A DNA stretch of 64,000 nucleotides from Bifidobacterium moukalabense DSM 27321 (GCF_000522505.1 NZ_AZMV01000007.1:186001-250000); one strand, 5' to 3'. Counted from the first letter of the stretch, positions 1 through 9,075 are shown. Numbers and translations are program-made. Notes: generated by a model from the sequence alone, not told the origin.

Positions 1-1394
1 AGACCCAGCTCTTCCAAGCGACGGCTGATTTCACGACGGGCGCGTTTGGCCAGGATGAAACGATGGTCGTCACGATGGCCATTCGCCTTGAGATCGGTGG
101 TCATGCTGTCGAGCATGTCCTGATGCCGAAGCAGTGCGCGCACCTGCGCATGGTCATGCATGATCCGATGCCAGTCGGCGGGTGTGCGTGCGATCTCCCG
201 CAACGCGGTCACCGGATGGGAGTCGGCGATGCGGTACGTCAGGGATCCCAGCAACGGCATCAGGAATACGGTGACCGCGCCGGCCGCGACCAGCGTCGAC
301 GCCGTCGTCTGCTGCATCGTACCGACCTTGACGGCCAGCGACGTCACGGCCACGATCACCGGCAGTGCGGTCGTGCAATACAGCGCAACGGTCACGCGAT
401 GGTGCGTCGACATCGGATTCTCCTTCTTGTCGAGCGACATCGCAAGATAGACGGGAACGGCGCGGATCAGCATCAGCATCGCAATGAAGGTGATGAGCAG
501 CGCCGGCTGCCCGACCACGGCCTGCACGTTGATCGCGGCTCCGGACACCACGAAGAAGACGGGGATCAGAAAGCCGTAGCCGATGCCTTCCAGCTTCGTC
601 TCCAGCGACTGCATGCCGTCGGGAATGATGTAGCGCAGAATGAATCCGGCCGCGAATGCGCCGAGCACCGCGTCGAGGTCGAACAGTGCGGAGATGGTGA
701 CGAGAAAGATCAGCAGAAAAACGGTCATGCGCATCATGGTCTGCGACGACGTGTTTGCGTTCTCCGTGAGGAAGCGGTATGCGATATGGCCGGTTTTGCG
801 CGCTTTCGCCGGTACCGCGGCGCAGATGATGCAGATGGCCAGGAACGCGCCGAGAATCAGCAGCGTCTGCCAGCCGGTGCGTGTGGACAGCAGCACCGCC
901 ATCGCCAGCACCGGTCCGAGCTCGCCCCACGTGCCGTACGAGATGATGGCGTCGCCGACCGGCGTGCCTTCAAGATTGCGTTCTTTGAGGATCGGCATCA
1001 GCGTGCCGAGCGCGGTGGTGGTCAGGGTGATTATGGCGGCGAATCCGTTCATGCCCTGTTTTGAGAAGAACGGCACGAGCGTGATGACGGCCCATGCGAT
1101 CGCCAGGGTGACGAGCCATGTGACCAGTCCCATTTTGCCCTGATGCCCGGCGAGGCGTTTTGGATTGATTTCGTAGCCGGCCAGCAGGAACAGGAATGCC
1201 AGGCCGAGCTCACTCAGGAGCTTCACGGCATCATTCACCGTGATCACGCCGAAACCGTACGGGCCGAGCGCGGCGCCGGCGGCCAGCAGCAGCACGGTCT
1301 GCGGAATGAATTTTCCGGGAACCAGCTGCACCACGATTGGGCTGAGTGCGGCGACCGCCATGATGATGGTCAGGGAAACAAGCTCTTGCGTCAT
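1..1394 (-). CDS. CPA2-type cation:proton antiporter, C-terminus cut by window edge
   Basis: An uninterrupted minus-strand frame starts at the ATG at 1394 and runs off the left edge; the 464 readable residues have no stop. The protein begins MTQELVSLTIIMAVAAL and consists of many hydrophobic segments with short charged loops, as in KefB/NapA-type monovalent cation/proton antiporters of the inner membrane. Recognisable family pieces are LLAAGAALGPYGFGV near residue 40 and ELGLAFLFLLAGYEINPKRL near 65. Where many CPA2 members carry an Asp-Asp or Asn-Asp ion pair, this one reads GTWGELGPVL, so ion specificity is uncertain. After about residue 400 the chain becomes hydrophilic (HDHAQVRALLRHQDML), which may be a cytosolic tail. 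The transported ion (Na+ or K+) is inferred only at family level. A second, broken CPA2 gene lies at 53925-55083. Confidence 0.85.
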   Translation of the reverse strand, partial: MTQELVSLTIIMAVAALSPIVVQLVPGKFIPQTVLLLAAGAALGPYGFGVITVNDAVKLLSELGLAFLFLLAGYEINPKRLAGHQGKMGLVTWLVTLAIAWAVITLVPFFSKQGMNGFAAIITLTTTALGTLMPILKERNLEGTPVGDAIISYGTWGELGPVLAMAVLLSTRTGWQTLLILGAFLAICIICAAVPAKARKTGHIAYRFLTENANTSSQTMMRMTVFLLIFLVTISALFDLDAVLGAFAAGFILRYIIPDGMQSLETKLEGIGYGFLIPVFFVVSGAAINVQAVVGQPALLITFIAMLMLIRAVPVYLAMSLDKKENPMSTHHRVTVALYCTTALPVIVAVTSLAVKVGTMQQTTASTLVAAGAVTVFLMPLLGSLTYRIADSHPVTALREIARTPADWHRIMHDHAQVRALLRHQDMLDSMTTDLKANGHRDDHRFILAKRARREISRRLEELG

Positions 1395-1761
1395 GCCCCT
1401 CAGCCTAATTTTCGTGTGCGACCGAGGGGAGTACACCCTCCGCTTTTTCCCCTTTCCGCGTAGGATACATACGAATGGATTACGAGATATTCGGAAATAT
1501 GGGGGTATAGGAATATATGCTTGGCGTGGTGTCTTGCGGTTTGCCGGGCCGTTGGCAGGTGTGCCCGATTCGCGGCTCGAATCTGCTATTCCGTCCCTTT
1601 GTCTTGCCCTTGCCCGCCTTGATTCGTTTCGCTGTAAGAAAGGCGCGGCCATGTAGGCGGCGGAGGCGGCCAGAATATTGCGTGGGGGCTATAAAGAGGG
1701 TGTCCGGAAGAATCCCCCCGATACAATTCGGCGTATTACAACCACATAAGGGGGTCGTTGT
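1395..1761. other. Intergenic region, divergent promoters of antiporter and pilus regulator
   Basis: No convincing gene is seen. The stretch separates a minus-strand antiporter from the plus-strand pilus locus, so it should carry two divergent promoters. It contains an AT-rich part around 1480-1520 (GATATTCGGAAATATG) and several runs of five or six C or G. The last one, at 1750-1754, is AAGGGGG, which can act as the ribosome binding site of the small leader frame that starts at 1762. Confidence 0.5.
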
Positions 1762-1857
1762 ATGAGAATATCTTCTTGGGGGGCTTTTCGTAGACATATG
1801 CGGTTCGCGGGCGGCCTTACGGGTCTTGCTGTGGCGCTCGAGCAGAAGCGGCAATGA
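1762..1857 (+). CDS. Possible leader peptide with G6 tract, overlapping the HTH gene start
   Basis: ATG at 1762 sits 7 bases after AAGGGGG and opens a 31-codon frame, MRISSWGAFRRHMRF..., with no family resemblance. Codons 6-7 lie in a run of six G (1778-1783). The frame ends with TGA at 1855-1857, which overlaps the ATG at 1854 of the HTH gene as ATGA, the classic layout of translational coupling. By hand, one extra G gives a stop after ten codons, and one fewer G moves the stop to about 1870, inside the HTH gene. The peptide itself may have no function; translation through it could control the next gene. It could also be a chance frame. Confidence 0.4.
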   Translation: MRISSWGAFRRHMRFAGGLTGLAVALEQKRQ

Positions 1858-2339
1858 TGATCGACGGTAAGTTCACTGCCAAGGAGCGCGCCTATCTGGC
1901 CAGTCTGCCCGCGGTCAAAAGCGTCAGCGCCTCCCATATTCGCTACACCGACCAATTTCGGGTCGAATGCATGTGCCGTTACGACGCGGGGGAGTCGCCC
2001 ACGTCCATTTTCCGTGAGGCCGGCCTCGACCCGAAGCTCATCGGATACAAGCGTGTGGAACGTTGCATTTCCAGATGGAAGCGCCGGCAGGCCAAGAAGG
2101 CGAAATCCGGCAAGCAAACCGATTCGTACGCCTTCGACGCCGATGGTTTGCAGGTATTGGAGCATAAGGACCTTACGCAGCCAGAATGGGGGGCATCGAA
2201 TGCGGACGATCCCGAGGATGGCCTGTCGCAGATGGCGAAGGCTCAGCTGGCCATCAACGAACGTGATCTACTGATTGCGCGGCAGGCGTTGCGTATTGAC
2301 GAGCTGGAGCGTGTATTGCGGCAGCTCGTCATAAAATAA
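1854..2339 (+). CDS. Small helix-turn-helix protein, probable pilus-locus regulator (left copy)
   Basis: 161 residues. The N-terminal 75 residues form a predicted HTH of a type common in Firmicutes and Actinobacteria: YTDQFRVECMCRYDAGESPT, then IFREAGLDPKLIGYKRVERC and ISRWKRR. The C-terminus, about residues 125-161 (ERDLLIARQALRIDELERVL), looks like a short coiled coil, suggesting dimer formation. A paralogue with the same two-part layout lies at 9319-9900 on the other side of the pilus genes. The start is one of two adjacent ATGs (1854, 1857). The ribosome binding site is weak, which fits coupling to the upstream frame ending at 1857. The sortase gene follows after 64 bases, so co-transcription is likely. 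The regulatory role is inferred from position and fold; the DNA target is unknown. The HTH also resembles the small standalone domain found near IS3-type transposases, but no transposase is present. Confidence 0.7.
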   Translation: MMIDGKFTAKERAYLASLPAVKSVSASHIRYTDQFRVECMCRYDAGESPTSIFREAGLDPKLIGYKRVERCISRWKRRQAKKAKSGKQTDSYAFDADGLQVLEHKDLTQPEWGASNADDPEDGLSQMAKAQLAINERDLLIARQALRIDELERVLRQLVIK

Positions 2340-2403
2340 CGGGTTGCCGAAGGGTGTCAGGCAGCTGCCTCGGACTGGATTTGGTGAGATCGGAGAGTCG
2401 CTG

Positions 2404-3453
2404 ATGCGGAAGTCACGATATGAGACATTGCATATTGAGGATGTGATGGAAACGGAAACGGCGGGAACGGGCTGGCGCCAGCCCGCATTCGATGAGGTGA
2501 TCGACGTTTCCGATGAGATGCGCATGCGCCGCAGGAATAGTCGCAGCATACACATGATGTATGCGGTTGGCGCGTTGCTGATCGTCGCCGCAATCTGCAT
2601 TGGCGGTTTTCCGGCGGCATTGCAGTACCGTTCCGCGATGGAGTTGTCGCGTACGTCGTCGCAATCCGCACGGACGGTTGCGAATTGGCCGTATCCGCAG
2701 GCGGATGATGCGTTCGCCGCGGCGGAGGAATATAACGAACGGCTTGCGACCTCGGGGCAGCCCGTTCTGGGTGAGGCGAAGGATCCGTTCGCTGCGATTC
2801 AGGGTGGCTCGCAGGCCAGCGAGACGGATGACGATGACAGTAGCGCGAGTTCCGAAGACGAGGAATATCAGGGATTGCTGGATTCCGGCGGCGGAGTGAT
2901 GGGCACCATTCGCATTCCGAAGATTTCGGTGAAGCTGCCGATCTACCATGGTACGTCGCAGTCCGCGCTGGCCTCCGGTGCGGGTCATCTGTATGGCAGT
3001 AGCCTGCCGGTGGGGGGAACGAGCACGCATGCCGTGATCACCGGGCATCGCGGGCTGGTGAACGCCGCCATGTTCACGCGGCTCGACGAGATGCGCGTCG
3101 GCGACTATTTCTATCTCGACGTGATGGGCCATACGCTCGGCTACCAGGTGGACCGCATTTCCGTGATCGAGCCGAACGATACGTCAAAGCTGAAGATCGT
3201 GCCCGGTGAGGATCGCGTGACGTTGATGACGTGTACGCCGTACGGCGTGAATACGCAACGTCTGTTGGTCTCCGCCGTGCGTTCGTCGATTCCTGACGTG
3301 ATTCCCGCCGAATCGGACGCGGCGAAGGATGCGCGATCGATAGCGATCGCCGCTGCGGTGGTGACGTTGCTGTTGGGGTTGGTGCTGCTGTGGCTGCGCC
3401 GTCGGCCGTGGCATATCCGCAGGCATGCGGCCCGGTGGCCGAAGCGTGGATGA
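2404..3453 (+). CDS. Class C (pilin-polymerising) sortase
   Basis: 349 residues from the ATG at 2404, which has GGAGAG six bases upstream; a TTG at 2344 in the same frame lacks such a site. One membrane segment lies near residues 59-78 (MYAVGALLIVAAICIGGFPA) and a second at the C-terminus (IAIAAAVVTLLLGLVLLWL), the two-anchor layout of class C sortases. The catalytic domain shows the His in VITGHRG (residue 215), the Cys in TLMTCTPYG (residue 277) and the Arg in NTQRLLV (residue 286). An acidic Ser-rich stretch (about 135-155) precedes the catalytic domain. The enzyme should cleave LPXTG-type signals of the two following pilins (LPFTG and LPLTG) and join them into a covalent fibre at the outer membrane face. 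Here the sortase gene precedes its pilin genes. Confidence 0.93.
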   Translation: MRKSRYETLHIEDVMETETAGTGWRQPAFDEVIDVSDEMRMRRRNSRSIHMMYAVGALLIVAAICIGGFPAALQYRSAMELSRTSSQSARTVANWPYPQADDAFAAAEEYNERLATSGQPVLGEAKDPFAAIQGGSQASETDDDDSSASSEDEEYQGLLDSGGGVMGTIRIPKISVKLPIYHGTSQSALASGAGHLYGSSLPVGGTSTHAVITGHRGLVNAAMFTRLDEMRVGDYFYLDVMGHTLGYQVDRISVIEPNDTSKLKIVPGEDRVTLMTCTPYGVNTQRLLVSAVRSSIPDVIPAESDAAKDARSIAIAAAVVTLLLGLVLLWLRRRPWHIRRHAARWPKRG

Positions 3454-3509
3454 CGCATGTCACCGGAAAGTAAACAAATAGGGTATTCCTTGTCGAAGAT
3501 TAGGGTACT

Positions 3510-3703
3510 GAATATAGTGAATATTCGTTGATTTGGAGCGGTTTTTATGTCATGACACCACCCGACTTTCCCACGTTTAGGGTGTATGAAAATTACCTCC
3601 TTTTCATCTAACTTCCAGACTTGAAACAGTGTCGTGTCGCGTATGCCTTGTACGCGGTGCAAACACGGGAGAAAAGGCCTAGCGCCACAAGAGAGGGGCG
3701 CTA
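3510..3703 (+). promoter_or_regulatory. Leader of the pilin operon: palindromes and RNA hairpin
   Basis: The 268 bases between sortase and tip pilin hold no gene. They contain an inverted repeat GAATAT-agtga-ATATTC (3510-3526), a perfect palindrome TGTCATGACA (3548-3557) and a hairpin TAGCGCC/GGCGCTA (3680-3686 and 3697-3703) just before the ribosome binding site AAGGGGAC. This suggests a separate promoter for the pilins with a protein binding site and a structured 5' leader. Which protein binds is unknown; the flanking HTH proteins are candidates. Confidence 0.45.
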
Positions 3704-3721
3704 CGTAAGGGGACGAAGCAT

Positions 3722-6700
3722 ATGAAAGACATACGCGAACACCAGGTGAGGCCAAAGGGGAACTTGGCCAAACGAATCATCGCCGCAATCGCCGCAGTCG
3801 CCATGCTCGGCGGCGTCGGCTACGCCACCGCCACCACTGCCGTGGCGGAGGAGGAAGCCGGCACCTTGGCGACGGAGTCGTTTATGGGTACCACCGTTGG
3901 ACGTGAATGGATCCTTCTCAATGATGCGTGCTTGACAGCTGGCGGAACTCAAGGATGTACGGCCAAAAGGAAAGCCAATGGTGATAGCGGAATCTACAAC
4001 CAATCGAATGGTTTGCTCCAGCTGACAGGAGATGTGAACGATGCCACCGGCGGTGCGGTGTTTAACCACCAGCTTGATACTTCTCTCGGCTTGGACGTCA
4101 CCTTCTACCAATATCAGACTGCACGCTCCTCGGGAGCTGATGGCATAGGCTTCTTCTTGGCCGACGGCAATCAGGAGCTGACGACAACCGGCGCTAGTGG
4201 TGCAGGTCTGGGATACGCCAATACCCGTGGAGGCAGTGCACCCTCCGATGGCCTCTCTGAGGGCGTACTCGGTCTTGGATTGGATGTTTACGGTAATTTC
4301 GCAAATGATACGGATTGGGTAGGTGGAACGGATTGCACGCAATATCGATCTGGTCAAATTTCGAATAGTGTCGTTCTGCGTGGTGCAGGTAACGGCTCTA
4401 CGGGCTACTGCAAGGTGACGGATGCGAAAACGTATACCGGACTTACGACGAGCAAGGCGCCGCTGGTCGGCAGTAGCTATACGGACGGGGCTGATGGCGT
4501 TAAAGTTCGGATCATCATCTCTCCTCAGAAAACGAGTGCTGACGGTACCGTGACGGAATACTCCAAGGTTACCGTCATCGTCGGCGATACAACGATTTAT
4601 AACAATGTTGAGTTGAACTATGCTCTGCCAGCCACTGTCAAGATGGGCTTCTCTGCATCCACTGGTGGTTCTAAGCAACCACACTATATTCGTGGTGTTC
4701 AAGTAAAGACCGTGGAAGCAAGCAACGGCATCATGCTCAGCAAATACCACGACACGAAGAGCAAGCAGTACAAGGTCGCATATGCCGAGGGCGACAAAGT
4801 CCCGTACTCCTTCCTCATTACGAATAGCGGTACGCAGAATCTGAGCACTGTGACTTTGACGGATACCAATGCCGATGAGGGCTCCCTGACCTGTACGCCT
4901 TCTTTGCCGGCAGCGACTTTGGCGCCTACAGCGACCATTCAATGCACTGCGACCCATACATTGACGGAAGCAGAGGCTGCTCAAGGTTCGTTCACGAACG
5001 AAGCTTCTGCAAGTGGTGTCGCCAGTGGCTCCACACTGACCGCGAAGGATTCGGCAACGGTTCCCACGATTAAGCCACTTGCGGCCCCCGATCACACGAA
5101 GTGGATAGTCAAAGACGCCTCTTCCGAGGGCGACGGTGATCAATACACGTTGAACCTCAACGTGACCGGGAACAACTCCGAAACCTCAATCGCTTCCGCT
5201 ACACCGGCTGATGTCATTCTGGTAATGGATAAATCCGGCAGTATGGAGGGTAGTCGGGATACAAATTCGCAGACTGCCGCAAATGCACTTGCTAAAAAGT
5301 TGCTGACTACGGCGAATTCTTCGCTTGATCCGAGTCTGCAGGCTCAGATGGCCGTGGTCACCTTCAGCGACAAGGCTACAGTAAAACTAGACGGGAAGTT
5401 TACTACTTCAGCTGATGCCATTGCGTCCGCCATCACAGATACCCCTAATGGTGGCACCAACTGGGAGGACGCCCTAAAGAAAGCCAATGGTCTTTCTTCC
5501 GGTCGTGCAGGAGTGAAGAAGTACATCATCTTCCTGTCTGATGGTAACCCGACCTTTCGCGTAACTTCGTATGGAGGATGCTTCCATCATAATCAGTATG
5601 ATTCAAAATATACAACGCAAGAAGCGTGTGAGGCTGCCTCATCGCGGCGGGATACCTATAGCTGGAAGACAAATCCGGATGATAAACGTTCTGACGGCGT
5701 ACATGGTCATGGTGATTCGGATGAATACGGATTTAACTATGCGGCTGCTTTAGCTGAGGCAAACAATCGCGGCAAAGCGGCACTATATGTGGTGAAGACC
5801 TCGAACGACGCTAATAAGATGACTAATCTTGCGTCTGACGCCAAGGCCGTCACAGGTAAGGAGCTTGATGGCACCACTGCCACAAATCTGACAAACGCAT
5901 TCGAGCAGATTTACTCCAGCATCACCTCAACATCAAAGGTCAAGGTCTACTCCATCACGGATACATTGACGCAATGGGTCGATCCGGTTGATTTAACTGA
6001 TGGAGATGTCACTGACAAGGTGACGGTGACTGCACCTCAAGGTAAGGCCACACCTAGCTATACAGCTACGTATGTTGAATCAACCAGGACCTTGACGGTA
6101 AAATTCACTGACGGTGTTGAAGCCGGAGCGGCTGATACGTACGGGGTGTCATTCAAAGTCAAGCCGAGCGCACAAGCGTATGCGGATTATGCGACGAATG
6201 GACAAACATATCCGGATGTCGCTGATGATGGCACCAGTGATAAGTCGGAGACTGTCACCAACGACGAAGGCAAACATATTGGTTACTATTCCAATACAGC
6301 AGCAAAGCTGACCTATTGCATCGTCACTACAGTTGGGAATCAGGAATCTGCTTGTACGGAAAAGACCGTTGACTATGGCAAGCCAGTCGTAAATGTCAAG
6401 CTTGGCAAGATCACAATCACCAAGCAGTGGTCGGACGGTAACGGCAAGCATGCTAATGATTCTGTGACGGTTCAGCTTCAACGTACGGCAACCGGTGTTG
6501 AAGGTGCAACGGCTGAGTCCGTTGGAAACGAATTGACTCTCAACGCGGAAAATAAGTGGACCGCTGAGGTTGACAACCTGCAACCGGGCTACACGTATTC
6601 CGTGGTGGAGACTTCGGGCAACGATCGCTATGACGTCACTTATAGCGACGGCCAGGATTTGACCGAGCAGATGGTGTGGTCCTCCAGCGATGATGCGGGA

Positions 6701-7300
6701 ACGCTGAATGCGACCGTCACCAACACGTTGAAGCAAGTCACGTTGGAGAACCTCGTTTCAGTGAAGAAGAATCTGGCTGGTCGCGCATGGACGGCAACCG
6801 ACAAGTTCGACTTCACGTTGGAAGCAACGGACGGGGCGCCTTTGCCGGAAGTCTGCCAAAACCAGCAATCATGTGAGGTGTCGGTGAAATCCGATTCCGC
6901 TAGCTACGCTGCGGCGTTCGGCAACATCACCTACGACGCAGGCGAAGCCGAGTACACGTACAATGTGACGGAAAACAAGGGCTCCGCCTCCGCAATGCAC
7001 TATTCGAAGGCGAAGTATGAAGTCGTGGTGACCGTTGCAAAGAGCACTGATGGCGAGTGGAACGCTTCCGTGTCATCCGTGACCAAGGTGCTTGACGATA
7101 ACGGTAACTCGGCTTCCGAGAAGCAGGACGTCTCTGATCCTGTCACCTTCACCAACCACTACATCCAAGTGTCCGTGTTGCCGTTTACCGGCGGCACGAC
7201 GGACCGCCAGTGGCTGCTGGTCGGCGGCGGAATCGCCGGAATGGCGGCGCTGATGATCGGCGCGGCTGGAATCTGGCGCGGTAAGAAGCGTCTCGTCTGA
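3722..7300 (+). CDS. Large sortase-anchored pilus tip adhesin with lectin-like and VWA domains
   Basis: 1192 residues; ATG at 3722 follows AAGGGGACG. A signal peptide ends near residue 45 (TTAVAEEE). Residues about 50-330 resemble an L-type lectin-like fold (FYQYQTARSSGADGIGFFLA; EGVLGLGLDVYGNF). Residues about 360-450 form a DUF11-like repeat (PYSFLITNSGTQNLSTVTLT). A VWA domain starts at 497 (DVILVMDKSGSM) with MIDAS residues D503-x-S505-x-S507. About 895-985 is a Cna-B type domain, and about 1010-1145 an isopeptide pilin-type domain. The sorting signal LPFTG (1153-1157), a membrane segment and RGKKR close the protein. It most likely sits at the fibre tip and contacts host or mucus glycans. 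The central part is visibly richer in A and T than the two ends, as if the adhesive head had been exchanged. Ligand unknown. Confidence 0.9.
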   Translation: MKDIREHQVRPKGNLAKRIIAAIAAVAMLGGVGYATATTAVAEEEAGTLATESFMGTTVGREWILLNDACLTAGGTQGCTAKRKANGDSGIYNQSNGLLQLTGDVNDATGGAVFNHQLDTSLGLDVTFYQYQTARSSGADGIGFFLADGNQELTTTGASGAGLGYANTRGGSAPSDGLSEGVLGLGLDVYGNFANDTDWVGGTDCTQYRSGQISNSVVLRGAGNGSTGYCKVTDAKTYTGLTTSKAPLVGSSYTDGADGVKVRIIISPQKTSADGTVTEYSKVTVIVGDTTIYNNVELNYALPATVKMGFSASTGGSKQPHYIRGVQVKTVEASNGIMLSKYHDTKSKQYKVAYAEGDKVPYSFLITNSGTQNLSTVTLTDTNADEGSLTCTPSLPAATLAPTATIQCTATHTLTEAEAAQGSFTNEASASGVASGSTLTAKDSATVPTIKPLAAPDHTKWIVKDASSEGDGDQYTLNLNVTGNNSETSIASATPADVILVMDKSGSMEGSRDTNSQTAANALAKKLLTTANSSLDPSLQAQMAVVTFSDKATVKLDGKFTTSADAIASAITDTPNGGTNWEDALKKANGLSSGRAGVKKYIIFLSDGNPTFRVTSYGGCFHHNQYDSKYTTQEACEAASSRRDTYSWKTNPDDKRSDGVHGHGDSDEYGFNYAAALAEANNRGKAALYVVKTSNDANKMTNLASDAKAVTGKELDGTTATNLTNAFEQIYSSITSTSKVKVYSITDTLTQWVDPVDLTDGDVTDKVTVTAPQGKATPSYTATYVESTRTLTVKFTDGVEAGAADTYGVSFKVKPSAQAYADYATNGQTYPDVADDGTSDKSETVTNDEGKHIGYYSNTAAKLTYCIVTTVGNQESACTEKTVDYGKPVVNVKLGKITITKQWSDGNGKHANDSVTVQLQRTATGVEGATAESVGNELTLNAENKWTAEVDNLQPGYTYSVVETSGNDRYDVTYSDGQDLTEQMVWSSSDDAGTLNATVTNTLKQVTLENLVSVKKNLAGRAWTATDKFDFTLEATDGAPLPEVCQNQQSCEVSVKSDSASYAAAFGNITYDAGEAEYTYNVTENKGSASAMHYSKAKYEVVVTVAKSTDGEWNASVSSVTKVLDDNGNSASEKQDVSDPVTFTNHYIQVSVLPFTGGTTDRQWLLVGGGIAGMAALMIGAAGIWRGKKRLV

Positions 7301-7314
7301 GTCGCTGTGCGGCT

Positions 7315-7403
7315 GGGCCGCTCGCCAACATCTAGGGCGGCCCGGCAGTCACCAAATCAAGATTTGCGGATCGTGGGAGCAAGTTGGGTTCCCGCCTCCC
7401 GCG
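7315..7403 (+). terminator. Two hairpins between tip pilin and major pilin genes
   Basis: Arms GGGCCGC (7315-7321) and GCGGCCC (7337-7343) form a first stem. CGTGGGAG (7372-7379) and CTCCCGCG (7396-7403) form a second, with one G-T pair. Neither is followed by a T run, so full termination is unlikely. Such structures can reduce read-through or protect the downstream message, which would fit the need for far more shaft than tip pilin. Confidence 0.4.
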
Positions 7404-7447
7404 ATTGCAGAGACAAGTAACAACAACAATAGGAAGAGGGGATTCTC

Positions 7448-9001
7448 ATGAAGATGAGGAAACTTTTCGCCGGCATCGCCGCAGCTGCGACCTTGCTGGG
7501 TGGCATGGCCCTGGGTGCAACCAGTGCTCAGGCCGACACCGCGACGGCAACATTCACCTTCACGGCTGAAACTAAGGATCAGCTGACCAACGCTAACCTG
7601 ACCGCGTACAAGATCGGTGATTACGTTACCCACGGCTCTGGTACGGATGTCGTCTATAGCGTTGCCACGAACACCGCTAACAAGGTAGCGGTGGATTCCG
7701 CTTTGAAGACGGCCGGATATACCACGACGACTCAGGATAACCTGGCTGCCGCCTTGAACGAAGGTTATCTGGATATTTCCGCCACCCGTCCGTGGGCCAC
7801 GAATGCGACAAGTGGCAACGTTACCCGTAACTTCGCCGAGGCGCTTGCGTCCGAAGGCAAGCTGACGGGCGGCGAGACGGTCACGCTAACCGAACCGACT
7901 GGTTCTGACCAGAGCGGTTGGTCCGCCACTGTGGACCTTGAGCCGGGCATCTACGTGTTCATCGATAAAGCTGAAGAGACAGAGACCGGTACTGTGACCA
8001 AGGCCGTTCCGATGATCGTGGCTTCCGGTACCGTCGATGCAGAGAAGAAGCAGCTGACCGATCCGGTAATTGGCGACAATACCGTGAACATGAAGAACAG
8101 CAAGAGTGAAGACAAGACCAAGACAGTCGACAAGATTTCTGCCGCCATCGGCGACACTCTGACCTACACTCTGACGGGTAAGATTGCGAACCCGGCTCCG
8201 TCCGCGTTCAAGTTCACCGATACGCCGGGCACTGGTCTGACCATCAAGGCCGGTACCTTCAAGTTCTTCGCCGATGGAACTGCAGTCTCCGCGGCTGACT
8301 TCACTGTTCCGTCTGCCGACGTGACCGGTAACGGTACTGCCACCTTCGACGTGGTTGTGAAAGATCCGGCCAAGTATGCCGGCAAGACCATCAAGGTCAC
8401 CTTCAATGCTGTGGTGAACGACGATGCCGACGTTGAAGACGGTGTTGTCAACGAACTCGACAACTACGGCACCCCTGTTCAGGTTACGACCAAGTTTGTC
8501 GGCTTTGACTTCATGAAGATCGATGCGGATGACCAGGGCATCGAAGGTGCCGAATTCCAGGTTCTGGACGGAAACACCACGCTGTACTTCGTCAAGCAGG
8601 AGGACGGTTCCTACAAGAAGGCCGCTTCCAATATCACCGCCAAGGCCACCAACACCCTCATATCTGCCGCTGACGGCACCGTGAAGGTCACTGGCCTTGA
8701 CGCAACGAAGACCTACACCGTGAAGGAAACCAAGGTTGCCACCAGACTGTTCCTCGACTTCAAGCCGAGCTTCACCGTCACGTTTGCAGATGGTCAGGCT
8801 GTCCTTGCGAAGACCAAGGCTTCAGATCCATATGACCTGGTCAATACCACCGACAAGACCGTCTTGAACGTGAAGTCCGTCACCCAGCTGCCGCTCACCG
8901 GTGCCGCGGGCACCGCACTGTTCGCTGTCGTGGCGCTGCTGCTAGCCGGTGCCGGCGCGACCGTGGTGCTCAAGGCCCGTTCCAAGAACGCCATGGCCTG
9001 A
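7448..9001 (+). CDS. Major pilin subunit (shaft protein) with LPLTG sorting signal
   Basis: 517 residues; ATG at 7448 follows AGAGGGGATTCTC. A signal peptide ends near AQADT (about residue 30). The middle is a beta-sandwich-like region (FKFTDTPGTGLTIKAG). From about 353 to 440 a Cna-B domain carries the start motif FDFMKIDADDQGIEGAEF and the E-box-like YTVKETK; the Lys and Glu in such domains usually form an internal isopeptide bond. The sorting signal LPLTG (481-485), a membrane helix and a basic tail KARSKNAMA end the protein. A candidate pilin Lys lies in NTVNMKNSKSED. Together with the sortase and the tip protein this forms a complete two-component pilus. A strong terminator follows directly, so the operon ends here. 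Confidence 0.92.
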   Translation: MKMRKLFAGIAAAATLLGGMALGATSAQADTATATFTFTAETKDQLTNANLTAYKIGDYVTHGSGTDVVYSVATNTANKVAVDSALKTAGYTTTTQDNLAAALNEGYLDISATRPWATNATSGNVTRNFAEALASEGKLTGGETVTLTEPTGSDQSGWSATVDLEPGIYVFIDKAEETETGTVTKAVPMIVASGTVDAEKKQLTDPVIGDNTVNMKNSKSEDKTKTVDKISAAIGDTLTYTLTGKIANPAPSAFKFTDTPGTGLTIKAGTFKFFADGTAVSAADFTVPSADVTGNGTATFDVVVKDPAKYAGKTIKVTFNAVVNDDADVEDGVVNELDNYGTPVQVTTKFVGFDFMKIDADDQGIEGAEFQVLDGNTTLYFVKQEDGSYKKAASNITAKATNTLISAADGTVKVTGLDATKTYTVKETKVATRLFLDFKPSFTVTFADGQAVLAKTKASDPYDLVNTTDKTVLNVKSVTQLPLTGAAGTALFAVVALLLAGAGATVVLKARSKNAMA

Positions 9002-9035
9002 TTCCCATCAGACTGAATCAATAGGCTGAAACCCC

Positions 9036-9075
9036 CGAAGGGCGGTTGCGAGAATACTCTCGCAACCGCCCTTCG
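9036..9075 (+). terminator. Strong rho-independent terminator after the major pilin
   Basis: A perfect 18-bp stem (9036-9053 with 9058-9075, core GGGCGGTTGCG) closes on the four-base loop ATAC, 35 bases after the pilin stop. It is the longest uninterrupted stem in the pilus locus and ends the pilin transcript. Confidence 0.85.

Noticed and set aside
1762-2339. Fusion of the leader frame to the HTH gene by G-tract slippage
   Set aside because: Hand translation of one added or one lost G gives early or displaced stops, not a fused protein; only a coupling effect remains possible.
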